DNA of 34,279 nt from Cylindrospermum sp. FACHB-282. Its GTDB lineage: Bacteria; Cyanobacteriota; Cyanobacteriia; Cyanobacteriales; Nostocaceae. Location: contig NZ_JACJRJ010000058.1 in assembly GCF_014697195.1 (NCBI RefSeq), forward strand, positions 1 to 34,279, written 5' to 3'. Numbering within the stretch: position 1 is the stretch's first letter; the number at the start of each line of letters is the position of its first letter. Positions 17,076-26,499 of this stretch are shown one piece after another. The position numbers were made by a program, and so were the translations under genes. The notes beneath the pieces were generated by a model that saw only the letters and a list, made by a program, of their open reading frames with translations, was not told the DNA's origin and searched no databases.

Positions 17076-17897
17076 TTATGGTCGATATAACCACAAGGGT
17101 AGCCCACTGGTGGACATTTCAAATTCCAGCCAATTTATACCAGCCCCAATGCCTGATGAAACCTGACGACTCCCAGGTAAAACACGACTCAAGAAGGGTT
17201 TACGTTCTTCTAGGGTATAGCAAGGAGTTTTCTCTGGATCAAGACCTACCAATTCCGCAGTCCAGCGACGGGCATCTTCCTCTGTTCCCAACCGGTCTAC
17301 AACACCCAACTCCAAAGCTTGCTGTCCTGTAAAAATCCGACCATCGGCGAAACTTTTCACAGTTTCCACTGCCAAAGAACGCCCCTCAGCTATGGTTTGC
17401 ACAAATTGCTGATAACTTATATCAATCAACTCTTGCAAGATAGTTGCTTCTGGTGCAGTCAGTTCCCGGTCAAATGCCAAAATATCTTTGTACGGGCCAG
17501 ACTTAATTACCTGGAAAGAAACACCGACTTTTTCCAGTAAGCGTTCCAAGTTATTACCGCGCAAAATCACACCAATACTACCTGTAATCGTGCCAGGGTT
17601 AGCTATGATGTGCTCGGCTCCCATACCGATGTAAACACCGCCAGAAGCCGAAATATTGCCAAAGCTGGCAACGATTTTGATTTTTTCGCGCAAACGCTTC
17701 AAAGCGCTGTAAATTTCTTGGGAATCTCCGACTGTACCGCCAGGACTATCTATGCGTAGCAGTAATGCCGGAAACTTTTTTTCTTCTACAGTTTTCAGGG
17801 CTTCTAACACACGTTTGCGAGTAGCACTGGCGATCGCACCAGTAATTTCAATCCGCGCAATTTGTTTACGAAACTTAGACTTAAATGGCCAAACCAT
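17076..17897 (-). CDS. sppA: Signal peptide peptidase SppA-type serine protease
   Basis: This is a Ser/Lys-dyad protease (family S49) that degrades cleaved signal peptides and, in cyanobacteria, helps acclimation. Ser lies in NISASGGVYIGMGA and Lys in KSGPYKDI. The 273 residues match the short SppA form. LRIDSPGGTVGDSQEIYSAL and NPGTITGSIGVI are characteristic. No N-terminal membrane anchor is evident, unlike E. coli SppA. The ATG at 17897 begins MVWPFKSKF. It lies upstream of aroH on the same strand with a hairpin between them. Confidence 0.94.
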   Translation of the reverse strand: MVWPFKSKFRKQIARIEITGAIASATRKRVLEALKTVEEKKFPALLLRIDSPGGTVGDSQEIYSALKRLREKIKIVASFGNISASGGVYIGMGAEHIIANPGTITGSIGVILRGNNLERLLEKVGVSFQVIKSGPYKDILAFDRELTAPEATILQELIDISYQQFVQTIAEGRSLAVETVKSFADGRIFTGQQALELGVVDRLGTEEDARRWTAELVGLDPEKTPCYTLEERKPFLSRVLPGSRQVSSGIGAGINWLEFEMSTSGLPLWLYRP

Positions 17898-18333
17898 GAG
17901 CAGTACAATAACCTCTTATTAAACTCAATATAAAGTGCCTAGCGGTTAGACGACCTGCTTTAATCTGTTAAGAAAGATGAGCAAGCATGATTATTTTCCA
18001 AATCTTAAGGAAATTTTTATATTTTGTAGATAGTTCTATTTGCTATTCTCATCTCTATAAGGGGAGAGTGTTTCATCCAAAATATTCAACTCCAACTTGG
18101 CATCTAACCCTATAGCGTCAGACACTCTATCTATCTATATTAATCCACAGCACAGCCCCTAGTTATTAGTGACTCATAACTAACAACTACTCAATTTAAT
18201 TAATACAAATTTATTCATTAACGCCAATATCCATCTAGATCAGGACTAGCAGCATATAGATATTTCTGATGAAAATATCACTTTTTCATGGCTCGTGCTG
18301 CTTATAAGGGTCTGACGAAGAGGTTTTAACTAC
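17898..18333. other. Intergenic region, no gene seen
   Basis: These 436 AT-rich nt hold no convincing ORF or RNA gene. The sppA promoter should lie near its left end. A weak AGTTAT...ATAACT palindrome occurs near 18161-18181; nothing else was seen. Confidence 0.4.
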
Positions 18334-18630
18334 TTAAGAATCAATTCGTAAAATTTGACACCGATAATAAGCATAGATATCAAATAGTGCCCCGACGAAA
18401 CCACAAGTCAAACTAATCACAAATAGTCCTTGTAGAGAACTCCCGCTGCCAAAGGTGGCAAGAAAATGCATAATCTGAGTCAAGGGTTCCTCAGTCGCAC
18501 CTTGTAAACCAGGAATATGACCAGTGAGGGATAAAAGGAGCAACAAACCCCCGACCAAGAACATGGGAGCGACAAAACTGAAAACTATTGTGAGCAGTAG
18601 GGAACGGAGAAAGTTAGTAAAAAGGGTCAT
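18334..18630 (-). CDS. Small membrane protein, unrecognised
   Basis: This 98-residue protein has two clear hydrophobic helices (about residues 8-36, LLLTIVFSFVAPMFLVGGLLL, and about 67-88, GLFVISLTCGFVGALFDIYAYY) and a possible amphipathic link between them. No catalytic motif is visible. The ATG at 18630 is the natural start. I cannot name the family. It stands alone on the minus strand, over 400 nt from both neighbours. Confidence 0.7.
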   Translation of the reverse strand: MTLFTNFLRSLLLTIVFSFVAPMFLVGGLLLLLSLTGHIPGLQGATEEPLTQIMHFLATFGSGSSLQGLFVISLTCGFVGALFDIYAYYRCQILRIDS

Positions 18631-19044
18631 AGAGGGCCAGCTCCGTGAGTAAAGAGAAGATTACCTGAAAAACTGTAGGTCAATTTCTACAATACGTGCG
18701 ATCGCTCCTGAGCAGACATTCTGTCAAAAATCTTAAGTTTTGATTAAAACCAAGAGCTTCCAGTTGCAATAAATGCAGTGGCTAATTAAAAGACCTAAAT
18801 TCGCCAAAAACCTTGGAAAATAAAGCTTATATTCCCAATTAGCCTGGCTTGATTCGCGACAACGGGCTGAAAATTAGCTTAATTTTCTGAGAGGAGCTTT
18901 AAACTAAGTTAATGATTCACCTGACAAAGAAGACTAAGGGAAGATGGAGGACAAGAGGGAATTATTGAAGAATTATCTTCCCTCTCCCTTTTCCCAATGG
19001 ACTGTTTAACCTGTTTGACCAATGACAAATGACCTGTTTGACCA
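18631..19044. promoter_or_regulatory. Intergenic region with inverted repeats upstream of the MlaE-like gene
   Basis: No gene was seen. Two inverted repeats occur: GAAAATTA (18869-18876) with TAATTTTC (18880-18887), and GGGAAGAT (18938-18945) with ATCTTCCC (18975-18982). STRR copies run from about 19004 to 19051 and contain the downstream start codon. Confidence 0.45.
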
Positions 19045-19051
19045 ATGACTA
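19004..19051. repeat. STRR-like repeat overlapping the MlaE-like gene start
   Basis: Units of the type CCTGTTTGACCAATGAC occur twice in a row. The ATG of the following gene lies inside the last unit (AATGACTA). A 24-bp stretch (19028-19051) is identical to 30472-30495 upstream of proC. Confidence 0.8.
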
Positions 19052-19830
19052 AATCCAGTTTAGGCGCATGGAGTCAGCGACTGCTGGCAGCGATTTTGCT
19101 GGGTGGGCAAGTACTAGTTCACATATTTAAGGGCAAAATCCATCGGCGCAACACTTTAGAGCAATTGGCAGCAGTTGGCCCAGACTCCCTATTAATTGCC
19201 CTATTGACAGCTGTTTTTGTCGGCGCGGTGTTTACCATTCAGGTAGCGCGAGAGTTTATCAACTTTGGCGCCGGAAACCTCGTCGGTGGAGTGCTGTCAG
19301 TAGCATTAACAAGGGAACTTGCCCCCGTATTGACGGCAGTCATTTTGGCGGGGCGAGTTGGTTCCGCCTTTGCAGCTGAAATCGGTACCATGCGAGTCAC
19401 AGAGCAAATTGATGCCATGTTGATGTTAAAAACCGATCCAATTGATTACTTAGTTATCCCCCGTGTCCTTGCTTGCTTGTTAATGCTGCCAATTTTAACC
19501 CTTCTGTCTTTGGTAACAGGGATGTTCGGGGGATTATTAATTGCCACAAATATTTACAACCTCTCCGACACAGTTTTTTTAGACTCAGCCCGAAACTTTC
19601 TCGGCGTCTGGGATATTTGTAGTGCCTTGATTAAAGCCTGTTGCTTTGGCGTTTTAATTGCCGTCATTGGTTGCAGTTGGGGCTTGACGACAACAGGAGG
19701 AGCCAAAGGAGTGGGACAATCAACCACCACTGCTGTTGTCACCGCCTTAATGATTATCTTTATTAGCAACTTCTTTCTTTCATGGTTAATGTTTCAGGGG
19801 ACTGGTGGGCCATTTATTCCAGAGATTTGA
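19045..19830 (+). CDS. MlaE/Ycf63-family ABC lipid transporter permease
   Basis: This inner-membrane permease belongs to the MlaE/TGD1 family, which moves phospholipids between membranes. The 261 residues contain about five membrane segments and the family signature LTRELAPVLTAVILAGRVGSAFAAEIGTMRVTEQIDAM. The C-terminal NFFLSWLMF is typical. The ATG at 19045 sits inside an STRR unit; no Shine-Dalgarno is evident. No MlaF ATPase or MCE protein is encoded next to it, although they usually cooperate, so partners must be elsewhere. A DUF3119 gene follows 99 nt later. Confidence 0.92.
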   Translation: MTKSSLGAWSQRLLAAILLGGQVLVHIFKGKIHRRNTLEQLAAVGPDSLLIALLTAVFVGAVFTIQVAREFINFGAGNLVGGVLSVALTRELAPVLTAVILAGRVGSAFAAEIGTMRVTEQIDAMLMLKTDPIDYLVIPRVLACLLMLPILTLLSLVTGMFGGLLIATNIYNLSDTVFLDSARNFLGVWDICSALIKACCFGVLIAVIGCSWGLTTTGGAKGVGQSTTTAVVTALMIIFISNFFLSWLMFQGTGGPFIPEI

Positions 19831-19929
19831 GGACTTGACCATCTGTTCTACCACTAATTCGGAGTAGCGAATGTATTAACGACTATCGCGGGGGACTGAC
19901 GTCGGGAAAGTTAAAATAGAAATGAAACA

Positions 19930-20346
19930 ATGTCCATTAATAAAGTAGGTTTTGAGACTGTGACCAGTTCATATGCACCTAACTCCATATCAACCGTAGA
20001 ACTCAAGCCTAGTTACAATATCCCTGTCGTGTTGGTGATTGTGGCTATTCCCCTGTTATTGGTACAACCTTGGGTAGGAGGAGCAGGAGCACTGTTGGGC
20101 TTGTTTCTCATGTTTCAGGCTGTAACACTGCGGGTGCAATTTTCCGCCACCGACTTCGATCTTTACCGAGGGGAAAAATTAATTCGCCGCTTTCCCTACC
20201 AAGAGTGGCAAAACTGGCGTATCTTCTGGAATGGAGTGCCCATACTGTTTTACTTTAAAGAAATCAACAGCATTCACTTTTTACCAATTTTATTTGACCC
20301 CAATACCCTGAAAACTTGTCTAGAAGAACGTTGTCCACGTATTTAG
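19930..20346 (+). CDS. DUF3119 family protein
   Basis: This 138-residue protein is found in cyanobacteria and plastids. It has two adjacent hydrophobic helices (about residues 31-65) and a soluble PH-like C-terminal part with VQFSATDFDLYRGEKLIRRFPYQEW and FYFKEINSIHFLPILFDP. Function is unknown. The ATG at 19930 is taken. Its place between an MlaE-like permease and DUF3086, all on the plus strand, suggests a membrane-associated role. Confidence 0.85.
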   Translation: MSINKVGFETVTSSYAPNSISTVELKPSYNIPVVLVIVAIPLLLVQPWVGGAGALLGLFLMFQAVTLRVQFSATDFDLYRGEKLIRRFPYQEWQNWRIFWNGVPILFYFKEINSIHFLPILFDPNTLKTCLEERCPRI

Positions 20347-20504
20347 CAGTGGTGAGTCTAAATAAATGCAACTAGTTCCAGTAACTATAAAAATAGGAGA
20401 GAAAGCTCAAAAGCCTTACTCACAAATGATCAATACTTTTTGGTAAGTCGATTGTATATTTCAGAAAGCTATTTATTCGCGTCATAGGAATTGCACTATT
20501 GTTT

Positions 20505-21791
20505 ATGAACCCAGAGGAATCTCAAACCCCAGAATCAATTGATAACTGGTTGGAACAAATACAAGAACAAACCCCTACAGTTGAACAACAAGAAAACCCA
20601 CCTGCTGAGTCAGTGCTGGAAATCGAAGTCCCAAATCCATCAGTTGACTCACAACCAGACTACGCAAATTTTGAGATGCCTATGGACAGTCCAGAAGCAG
20701 AAAACTCTATAGTAGAACCAATAGAAGAGTTAGTGACGCCATTAAAAACAGAAACTACGGCGCTGAAGTCAGAAATAGAATCGGAATCAGAAAATAATTC
20801 ACTAGCCGCACAAGCACAGCAACGACTAGCAGAGTTGCAGCGCACCGAAAAAGCCTTAAAACTAGAAATAGCAAATCTGCAAGTTTCCTACAACACTCTT
20901 CAGACACAAGTGAGTGAAACTCAAACTGCTCTCGGACGACTCGTGCAAGAGTCACTGGTGCAGTTAGAACAACGGAAACAAGCGTTGCAAATTTCTGTAG
21001 AACAACTAGAACGCCGACAAGAACGCATTCGCAACGAGATGCGAACCACTTTTGCCGGAACATCTCAAGATTTGGCAATTCGGGTACAGGGTTTTAAAGA
21101 CTATCTCACAGGCAGCTTACAGGACTTAGCAGCAGCAGCAGAGCAGTTGCAACTAGCGCCAATAGTCACAGAACGAAAAGAAAAGCTAGCGGTGAAAGAG
21201 GCTAAACCTGCCGAAACCCAGCTAAATATACCCCAATTTGCCCAACAGCAGTTTCAAGACACGACAAAGCAAATTCGCCGCCTCATTGACCAATACCGCA
21301 GCAAACCAGATTACTATGGCCCCGCGTGGCAATTGCGCCGCACCTTTGAACCAGTCCACGCAGAACGAGTTTCTAACTGGTTTTTTAACCAAGGAGGACG
21401 GGGTGCTTTGCGGACGATGGGTAGCAGGTTGCAGAATATCCTGATTGCTTCAACAGTGGTTTCGATACTACATAAGCTGTATGGAGAACGGGTTCGTACT
21501 CTGGTTTTAGCTAATAGCCCGGAACGTTTAGGTGAATGGCGGCGTGGTTTACAAGACTGCTTGGGAATTGGTCGTCCAGATTTCGGACCTGACAGGGGCG
21601 TGGTATTGTTTGAAACTTCGGAAGCCTTAGCCCAGAAAGCAGACCGATTGGTGAAAGCGAATCAACTACCCTTGATTATTATTGATGATTCTGAAGAACA
21701 AATCAGTCTAGCGCTGTTGCAATTTCCCCTGTGGTTAGCTTTTGCTCCTGACCCCAAAACAGTGAAAAATAATTATGATGATGATTTTTAA
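20505..21791 (+). CDS. DUF3086 family coiled-coil protein
   Basis: This 428-residue cyanobacterial protein has an acidic, low-complexity N-terminus (about 1-95) and a long coiled coil (about 98-190, LAAQAQQRLAELQRTEKALKL onward). A conserved C-terminal domain (about 250-425) has RSKPDYYGPAWQLRRTFEPVHAERVSNWFFNQGGRGAL and ends in Asp-rich NNYDDDF. Function is unknown; no enzyme motif is seen. The ATG at 20505 is preferred over a TTG two codons upstream. Confidence 0.85.
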   Translation: MNPEESQTPESIDNWLEQIQEQTPTVEQQENPPAESVLEIEVPNPSVDSQPDYANFEMPMDSPEAENSIVEPIEELVTPLKTETTALKSEIESESENNSLAAQAQQRLAELQRTEKALKLEIANLQVSYNTLQTQVSETQTALGRLVQESLVQLEQRKQALQISVEQLERRQERIRNEMRTTFAGTSQDLAIRVQGFKDYLTGSLQDLAAAAEQLQLAPIVTERKEKLAVKEAKPAETQLNIPQFAQQQFQDTTKQIRRLIDQYRSKPDYYGPAWQLRRTFEPVHAERVSNWFFNQGGRGALRTMGSRLQNILIASTVVSILHKLYGERVRTLVLANSPERLGEWRRGLQDCLGIGRPDFGPDRGVVLFETSEALAQKADRLVKANQLPLIIIDDSEEQISLALLQFPLWLAFAPDPKTVKNNYDDDF

Positions 21792-21792
21792 G

Positions 21793-21827
21793 TTAGTCAT
21801 TAGTCATTAGTCATTAGTCATTAGTCA
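21793..21827. repeat. STRR array, five perfect TTAGTCA heptamers
   Basis: Five exact copies of TTAGTCA begin within two bases of the DUF3086 stop codon. Confidence 0.9.
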
Positions 21828-21907
21828 AGAACTATTATTCTGGACTGGTGACTTTTTTTGAATTTTGTTCCTGTAACTTGCCGTAGGCATATTTTGAATC
21901 ATTGATT

Positions 21908-22588
21908 ATGGCTATTTGGTTAACTTTGTCTGGCTCCATTGTGGCGATCGCTTACTTGGTGGGTTCCTTTCCCACTGGGTACATCGCGGTGAAGCAGTTA
22001 AAAGGTATTGATATTCGAGAAGTTGGTTCAGGCTCAACTGGTGCCACAAATGTGTTAAGAACTTTGGGGAAAGGGCCAGGGGCTTTGGTGCTATTAATTG
22101 ATTGCTTGAAGGGAGTGTTGGCGATCGCCCTCGTTTATGCTTTATTTAACTTTGCCAAGAGTCAAAATTTTATCCCCCCAACGGTAGATGTAGCAATGTG
22201 GCAACCTTGGTTGATAATTTTAGCTGGGTTAGCCGCCATTCTCGGACACAGTAAATCGATTTTTTTGGGCTTTAGCGGTGGTAAATCCGTCGCTACTGGT
22301 ATAGGAATTTTGTTGGCCATGAGTTGGCAGGTGGGTTTGGCAACAGTGGGAGTGTTTGCTGTTGTGGTGGCAATATCGCGAATTGTCTCTTTGAGTTCCA
22401 TTGTTGGTGCGATCGCCGTGCCGATTTTTATGGTAATTTTCCATCAACCCTTACCCTACATTCTCTTTGGCACTGTCGGTGGCTTGTATGTGATTTTACG
22501 CCACCGCGCTAATATTGAGCGCCTGCTAGCCGGTACTGAACCAAAAATTGGCCAGAAGGTGACGACGGAACCCGAACAAATTGCATGA
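21908..22588 (+). CDS. plsY: Glycerol-3-phosphate acyltransferase PlsY
   Basis: This enzyme transfers an acyl group from acyl-phosphate to glycerol-3-phosphate, the first step of phospholipid synthesis. The 226-residue polytopic membrane protein has the three family motifs: GSFPTGYI near 19-26, GSGSTGATNVLRTLGKGPG near 40-58, and GHSKSIFLGFSGGKSVATGIG near 115. The ATG at 21908 is chosen; a TTG two codons earlier is the alternative. It follows DUF3086 after an STRR array. Confidence 0.96.
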   Translation: MAIWLTLSGSIVAIAYLVGSFPTGYIAVKQLKGIDIREVGSGSTGATNVLRTLGKGPGALVLLIDCLKGVLAIALVYALFNFAKSQNFIPPTVDVAMWQPWLIILAGLAAILGHSKSIFLGFSGGKSVATGIGILLAMSWQVGLATVGVFAVVVAISRIVSLSSIVGAIAVPIFMVIFHQPLPYILFGTVGGLYVILRHRANIERLLAGTEPKIGQKVTTEPEQIA

Positions 22589-22744
22589 TTCGCCAACTGC
22601 TAACATATACACCACTAATTACCTACTAGAGGTTAATGAAAAACTATGTTGACAAATGCGCTTCAAGCCGACTAAAAGATTGGATTCATTATTGTAAATA
22701 ATACTGACCCAAATATCGGCAAACGCACCCTAATAAAATACAAT

Positions 22745-23590
22745 TTAACGCGGTGCAACCAAAGTAAACACCGTAATCTCCGGACGTGCACCAAAGCGTA
22801 AATGCTTCGCAGTCATTCCCAGCCCTCGGTTAGTGTATTGAATCATCTTCCCCACCTGATAGCGCCCCACATAATACTTTTCACCCAAAGGCGGTAAAAT
22901 CAGCGGTTTCAAAAAAGGCAAACGCACCTGTCCACCGTGGGAATGTCCTGATAACTGCAAATCAAAACGCCCAGTAACAGCACTAGTATCAGCAAAATCT
23001 GGCTCATGTACTAATAAAATTGCTGCCCCTTCATCGGGTAACTGCTGCATTACCAAATCGAAGCGGGGTGTACCCTTCCAGAGATCATCTAACCCAGCAA
23101 TATGCAACATCGCCCCGCCTCGATGTAGGGTGAAAACACCATTACCGATGTGAACTATACCGCTTTCTGCCAAGGTTTGGATAATTGCCTTTGAATCGTT
23201 CTCGTGGTCATGATTACCCAATATGGCGACAGTCTGATCTTTAGCAGCAATTTGACTTAAGGGAACCTTGAGAGTTGGGATGAATTGTGGCGAATTACGG
23301 GTAATTAAATCACCTGTAATTGTGACTAAGTCTGGTTTTTGTTGGTTGACTAAACGGACAACACGCTGTAAACGCCGTTGATTCATCCATTTATCTCGAT
23401 GAAGATCGCTAATTTGAACAATGCGATAGCCGTTAAATTCTGGAGAGAGATGGGGTAAGGTCAGTTGTAAAGAATTTATCTCAATCCAATTTGGTTCAAT
23501 CAATCTGGCGTATAGTAGAATACAACAGCCTAGCAAAAAGCTCCATCTTAAACATCGAACGGCTAACCTGCTAGCTTTTTTGAGCCACAT
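22745..23590 (-). CDS. Membrane-anchored calcineurin-like metallophosphoesterase
   Basis: The 281-residue protein has an N-terminal membrane anchor (about residues 12-32) and then a metallophosphoesterase fold with all metal motifs: QISDLHRDK, TITGDLI, ILGNHDHEND, LLVHEPD and LSGHSHGGQVRLP. The layout matches the YkuE/YaeI-like subgroup. Substrate is unknown; a phosphodiester or lipid-linked pyrophosphate is possible. The ATG at 23590 (MWLKKASRLA) is preferred; a TTG four codons upstream also opens the frame. It runs opposite to plsY and der. Confidence 0.88.
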   Translation of the reverse strand: MWLKKASRLAVRCLRWSFLLGCCILLYARLIEPNWIEINSLQLTLPHLSPEFNGYRIVQISDLHRDKWMNQRRLQRVVRLVNQQKPDLVTITGDLITRNSPQFIPTLKVPLSQIAAKDQTVAILGNHDHENDSKAIIQTLAESGIVHIGNGVFTLHRGGAMLHIAGLDDLWKGTPRFDLVMQQLPDEGAAILLVHEPDFADTSAVTGRFDLQLSGHSHGGQVRLPFLKPLILPPLGEKYYVGRYQVGKMIQYTNRGLGMTAKHLRFGARPEITVFTLVAPR

Positions 23591-23902
23591 ACGACTTCTC
23601 AAGGTATCATCTCCTGCGACGTGACTACCAAATTTTTTGCTGACATATTTCTTTAAATTTGGCGGTTAATCACCTTCGAGGTGAGAAAATTAAAGAAAGA
23701 ATTAAAGTAGCTACAATGGAGAGAGATGATATACTACGTCTCTCAAGAAAACAGTGCTGAGTTCCGAGTAACGAGTGTTGAGTAAAAAAAGTAACTCTTA
23801 TACTCAGCACAAAAAGTTTGAAAAGCTAGCTTTTTCAATACTCAAAGTTTATTTTTAAAGTGACACTCAGCACTCAGTACTCAGCACTACGGAACTTTTT
23901 TA
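23591..23902. repeat. Intergenic STRR-like block upstream of der
   Basis: It holds a small hairpin TCACCT-TCG-AGGTGA (23670-23684). Facing repeats follow: AGTGCTGAGT at 23753-23762 and its exact complement ACTCAGCACT at 23865-23874 and 23879-23888. The block could fold over the der leader. No gene was seen. Confidence 0.6.
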
Positions 23903-25267
23903 ATGGGACTGCCAATCGTTGCAATTATCGGACGCCCAAATGTGGGCAAATCCACCTTGGTTAATCGTCTCGCCGGGGAACAGACGGCGATAGTTCATGA
24001 CGAACCGGGTGTGACACGCGATCGCACTTATATGCCATCTTTCTGGAACGATCGCGAATTTATGGTTGTAGACACAGGTGGCTTAGTCTTTAACGATGAC
24101 ACCGAATTCCTCCCCCTAATTCGCCAACAGGCCCTAATAGCCCTTGCAGAAGCTTGTAGCGCGATTTTTGTCGTAGATGGACAAACAGGCCCCACACCAG
24201 CAGATGAAGAAATTGCTGGGTGGTTGCGCCAACAACCCGTACCTGTTTTACTCGCTGTCAATAAATGTGAATCCCCCGAACAAGGCGCCATGCAAGCTGC
24301 CGATTTTTGGGGATTGGGATTAGGTGAACCTTACCCCATCTCGGCGATTCATGGTAGCGGTACTGGAGAATTACTCGACGATTTAATTCAGCATATCCCC
24401 GCCGTTGAGGATGAGCCAGAAACTAACGTCATCAAAGTCGCCATTATCGGACGCCCAAATGTCGGCAAATCCAGCTTATTGAATGTTTTTGTCGGCGAAG
24501 AAAGAGCGATTGTCAGCCCCATTTCCGGCACAACCCGCGACGCCATCGATACCGTCGTCGAACGAAATGGGCAAACCTACCGCTTAATTGACACCGCCGG
24601 GATTCGGAAAAAGAAACACATCGAATACGGCACAGAATTCTTTAGTATTAACCGCGCATTCAAAGCGATTCGCCGCGCCGATGTGGTTTTATTAGTACTA
24701 GACGCCCAAGATGGAGCCACCGAGCAAGACCAAAAATTAGCTGGGCGGATTCTCGAAGAAGGACGAGCTTGCATTATCGTCGTCAATAAGTGGGATACAG
24801 TCGAAAAAGACTCCTATACCATCTACGACTATGAAAAAGCTCTGCAAGAGCGACTACATTTTACTGAATGGGCAGATACTATTTTCGTCAGTGCCTTAAC
24901 AGGACAAAGGGTAGAAAAGGTTTTAGAATTAGTGAATCAGGCAGCTGAAGCACACAAACGCCGTGTGAGCACATCAGTAATTAACGAAGTCCTCACAGAT
25001 GCAGTTAGTTGGCATTCTCCACCAGCTTCACGGGGTGGACGCCAGGGCAAGATTTATTATGGTACGCAAGTGACTTCGCAACCACCAACAATTGCCCTAT
25101 TTGTCAACGAAGCTAAACGCTTTAACGAAAATTATCGCCGCTACATTGAAAGACAATTCCGGCAACAATTAGGGTTTAAAGGTACCCCGATTCGTTTACT
25201 TTGGCGGAGTAAAAAAGTCCGGGATATGGAAGGTGGAAATGTCAATCGTGCAACCCGTGTGAAATAG
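23903..25267 (+). CDS. der: Ribosome-assembly GTPase Der (EngA)
   Basis: This essential GTPase acts in 50S subunit maturation. The 454-residue protein has two tandem Era-like GTPase domains: first P-loop GRPNVGKST at about 10-18, with DTGG and NKCE; second GRPNVGKSS at about 183-191, with DTAG and NKWD. The C-terminal KH-like domain includes [21 protein letters not shown]. The ATG at 23903 is the conserved start. A repeat-rich leader precedes it. Confidence 0.97.
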   Translation: MGLPIVAIIGRPNVGKSTLVNRLAGEQTAIVHDEPGVTRDRTYMPSFWNDREFMVVDTGGLVFNDDTEFLPLIRQQALIALAEACSAIFVVDGQTGPTPADEEIAGWLRQQPVPVLLAVNKCESPEQGAMQAADFWGLGLGEPYPISAIHGSGTGELLDDLIQHIPAVEDEPETNVIKVAIIGRPNVGKSSLLNVFVGEERAIVSPISGTTRDAIDTVVERNGQTYRLIDTAGIRKKKHIEYGTEFFSINRAFKAIRRADVVLLVLDAQDGATEQDQKLAGRILEEGRACIIVVNKWDTVEKDSYTIYDYEKALQERLHFTEWADTIFVSALTGQRVEKVLELVNQAAEAHKRRVSTSVINEVLTDAVSWHSPPASRGGRQGKIYYGTQVTSQPPTIALFVNEAKRFNENYRRYIERQFRQQLGFKGTPIRLLWRSKKVRDMEGGNVNRATRVK

Positions 25268-25427
25268 CAAAAATGCCGAAGGACTAGAAGTTCCACGCCA
25301 GTTGCTGCCTTTTGTCTCCTGCAAAGACGCTCCGCGAACATATTAGCTCTCCCCAACAACAGTGGTAACCCTGGCGACACAGAGGCTAGGAGAACAAAGT
25401 CGGCCCAGGCGGACTTAAAGAATTTGG

Positions 25428-25452
25428 AACCCGCCTAAGCGGGTTTTGTTTG
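25428..25452 (+). terminator. Rho-independent terminator after der
   Basis: The stem AACCCGC (25428-25434) pairs with GCGGGTT (25439-25445) across the loop CTAA and is followed by TTGTTTG. This is a classic intrinsic terminator, about 160 nt past the der stop. Confidence 0.75.
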
Positions 25453-25456
25453 TGTA

Positions 25457-25521
25457 GGAAACTAATAACCAATAACCAATAACCAATGACTAATGACTAA
25501 TGACCAATGACTAATGACTAA
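25457..25521. repeat. STRR array upstream of the EcfT-like gene
   Basis: Three AATAACC-type units are followed by several AATGACT/AATGACC units. The array ends two bases before the start codon at 25524. Confidence 0.85.
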
Positions 25522-25523
25522 AA

Positions 25524-26453
25524 ATGGATTTACTGCGATCGCTACCACTTGGGCTTTACTTAGAACAACCCCTAACTTGGCTACATAAACTCGATCCGCG
25601 AGTTAAGTTTATTTGGTTGATGAGCTTCCTTACCAGCTATAGCTTTGCTAACAACTATTGGCGGGTGTTGCTGGTATTGCTATTAATTATTGCTACATTA
25701 ACGGCAAGAATTCCCTGGAGAGTATGGCAACAGCAAATGGGCTGGCTGTTGATATTATGCTTGATGGTTTTAGCGATCGCCACTATCAGCCCTGATGGAC
25801 TGGGTGTAAGTTATCAGCCACGTCTACCAGCTAGGGAACAAGTCTTAAACCCGCCAGCAACCGCTAAAAGTTCCGATGTTGTTGAAAAATCAGCAAGTGT
25901 CCACAAAAAATACAGCTACGTGCTATTTCATCAAGGCCCAGTTAAAGTAACTCGCCGTTCTTTAGATTTAGCTATCAGCCTGAGTTCAATAGTTTTTACC
26001 TTGATTTACAGCACTAACTTGTATTTGCTGACAACTGCACCAGAAGAAATTACATCTGGCATGGAAAGCTTAATGCAACCCCTGCGACGCTTCAATGTGC
26101 CTGTGACAGAACTGACTCTGACTTTAACTTTATCCTTGCGGTTTATACCTCTAGTTTTAGAAGAAGTGCAAAACTTAGTGCGCTCTGTAATGACAAGGGC
26201 AATTAATTGGAAAAAGCTGGGATTGAAAGGAACAGTCAAGGTTGGGATGATTGTAGCAGAGAGATTGTTAGAAAACCTGCTCTTACGGGCAGATCAAATG
26301 GCTAACGCCATGATGGTGCGAGGTTTTACCAGTCCCAATCAACATCGAGTGCAATGGCAAGATTTAAGACTAAAAGCTCCAGACTGGGTAGCTATTGCCA
26401 CTTTAATTTTATTTTGGGGAGTACGAATTGCGATCGGTACTGAAATCCGATGA
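25524..26453 (+). CDS. Energy-coupling factor transporter transmembrane protein (EcfT/CbiQ family)
   Basis: This is the T component of an ECF vitamin or metal importer. In 309 residues there are about six hydrophobic segments, the N-terminal LHKLDPRVKFIW, and a cytoplasmic helix pair with VRSVMTRAINW and ADQMANAMMVRGF, which correspond to the Arg-containing coupling motifs. An unusual hydrophilic loop of about 40 residues (about 98-138) interrupts the membrane part. No EcfA ATPase or S component is adjacent, so the substrate cannot be told. The ATG directly abuts an STRR array, leaving little room for a Shine-Dalgarno. Confidence 0.88.
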   Translation: MDLLRSLPLGLYLEQPLTWLHKLDPRVKFIWLMSFLTSYSFANNYWRVLLVLLLIIATLTARIPWRVWQQQMGWLLILCLMVLAIATISPDGLGVSYQPRLPAREQVLNPPATAKSSDVVEKSASVHKKYSYVLFHQGPVKVTRRSLDLAISLSSIVFTLIYSTNLYLLTTAPEEITSGMESLMQPLRRFNVPVTELTLTLTLSLRFIPLVLEEVQNLVRSVMTRAINWKKLGLKGTVKVGMIVAERLLENLLLRADQMANAMMVRGFTSPNQHRVQWQDLRLKAPDWVAIATLILFWGVRIAIGTEIR

Positions 26454-26470
26454 TTGACTCTCAGACCCTT

Positions 26471-26487
26471 GACTTCTTAGAGAAGTC
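26471..26487. other. Short hairpin near the right end of the tnpB element
   Basis: GACTTCT and AGAAGTC (7 bp, 3-nt loop) lie 13 nt beyond the tnpB stop. It may be part of the omega RNA or the outermost part of the element. Confidence 0.35.
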
Positions 26488-26499
26488 GGGAATCGTGAA

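Noticed and set aside
17898-19044. tRNA or small RNA gene in the long gaps around the 98-residue membrane gene
   Set aside because: No T-arm-like motif or cloverleaf could be found by eye.
20755-21078. 107-residue minus-strand frame in DUF3086
   Set aside because: It is antisense to the coiled-coil coding region, without a ribosome site or known motif.
21793-21827. Possible CRISPR array
   Set aside because: Units are 7 bp without spacers; this is an STRR array.
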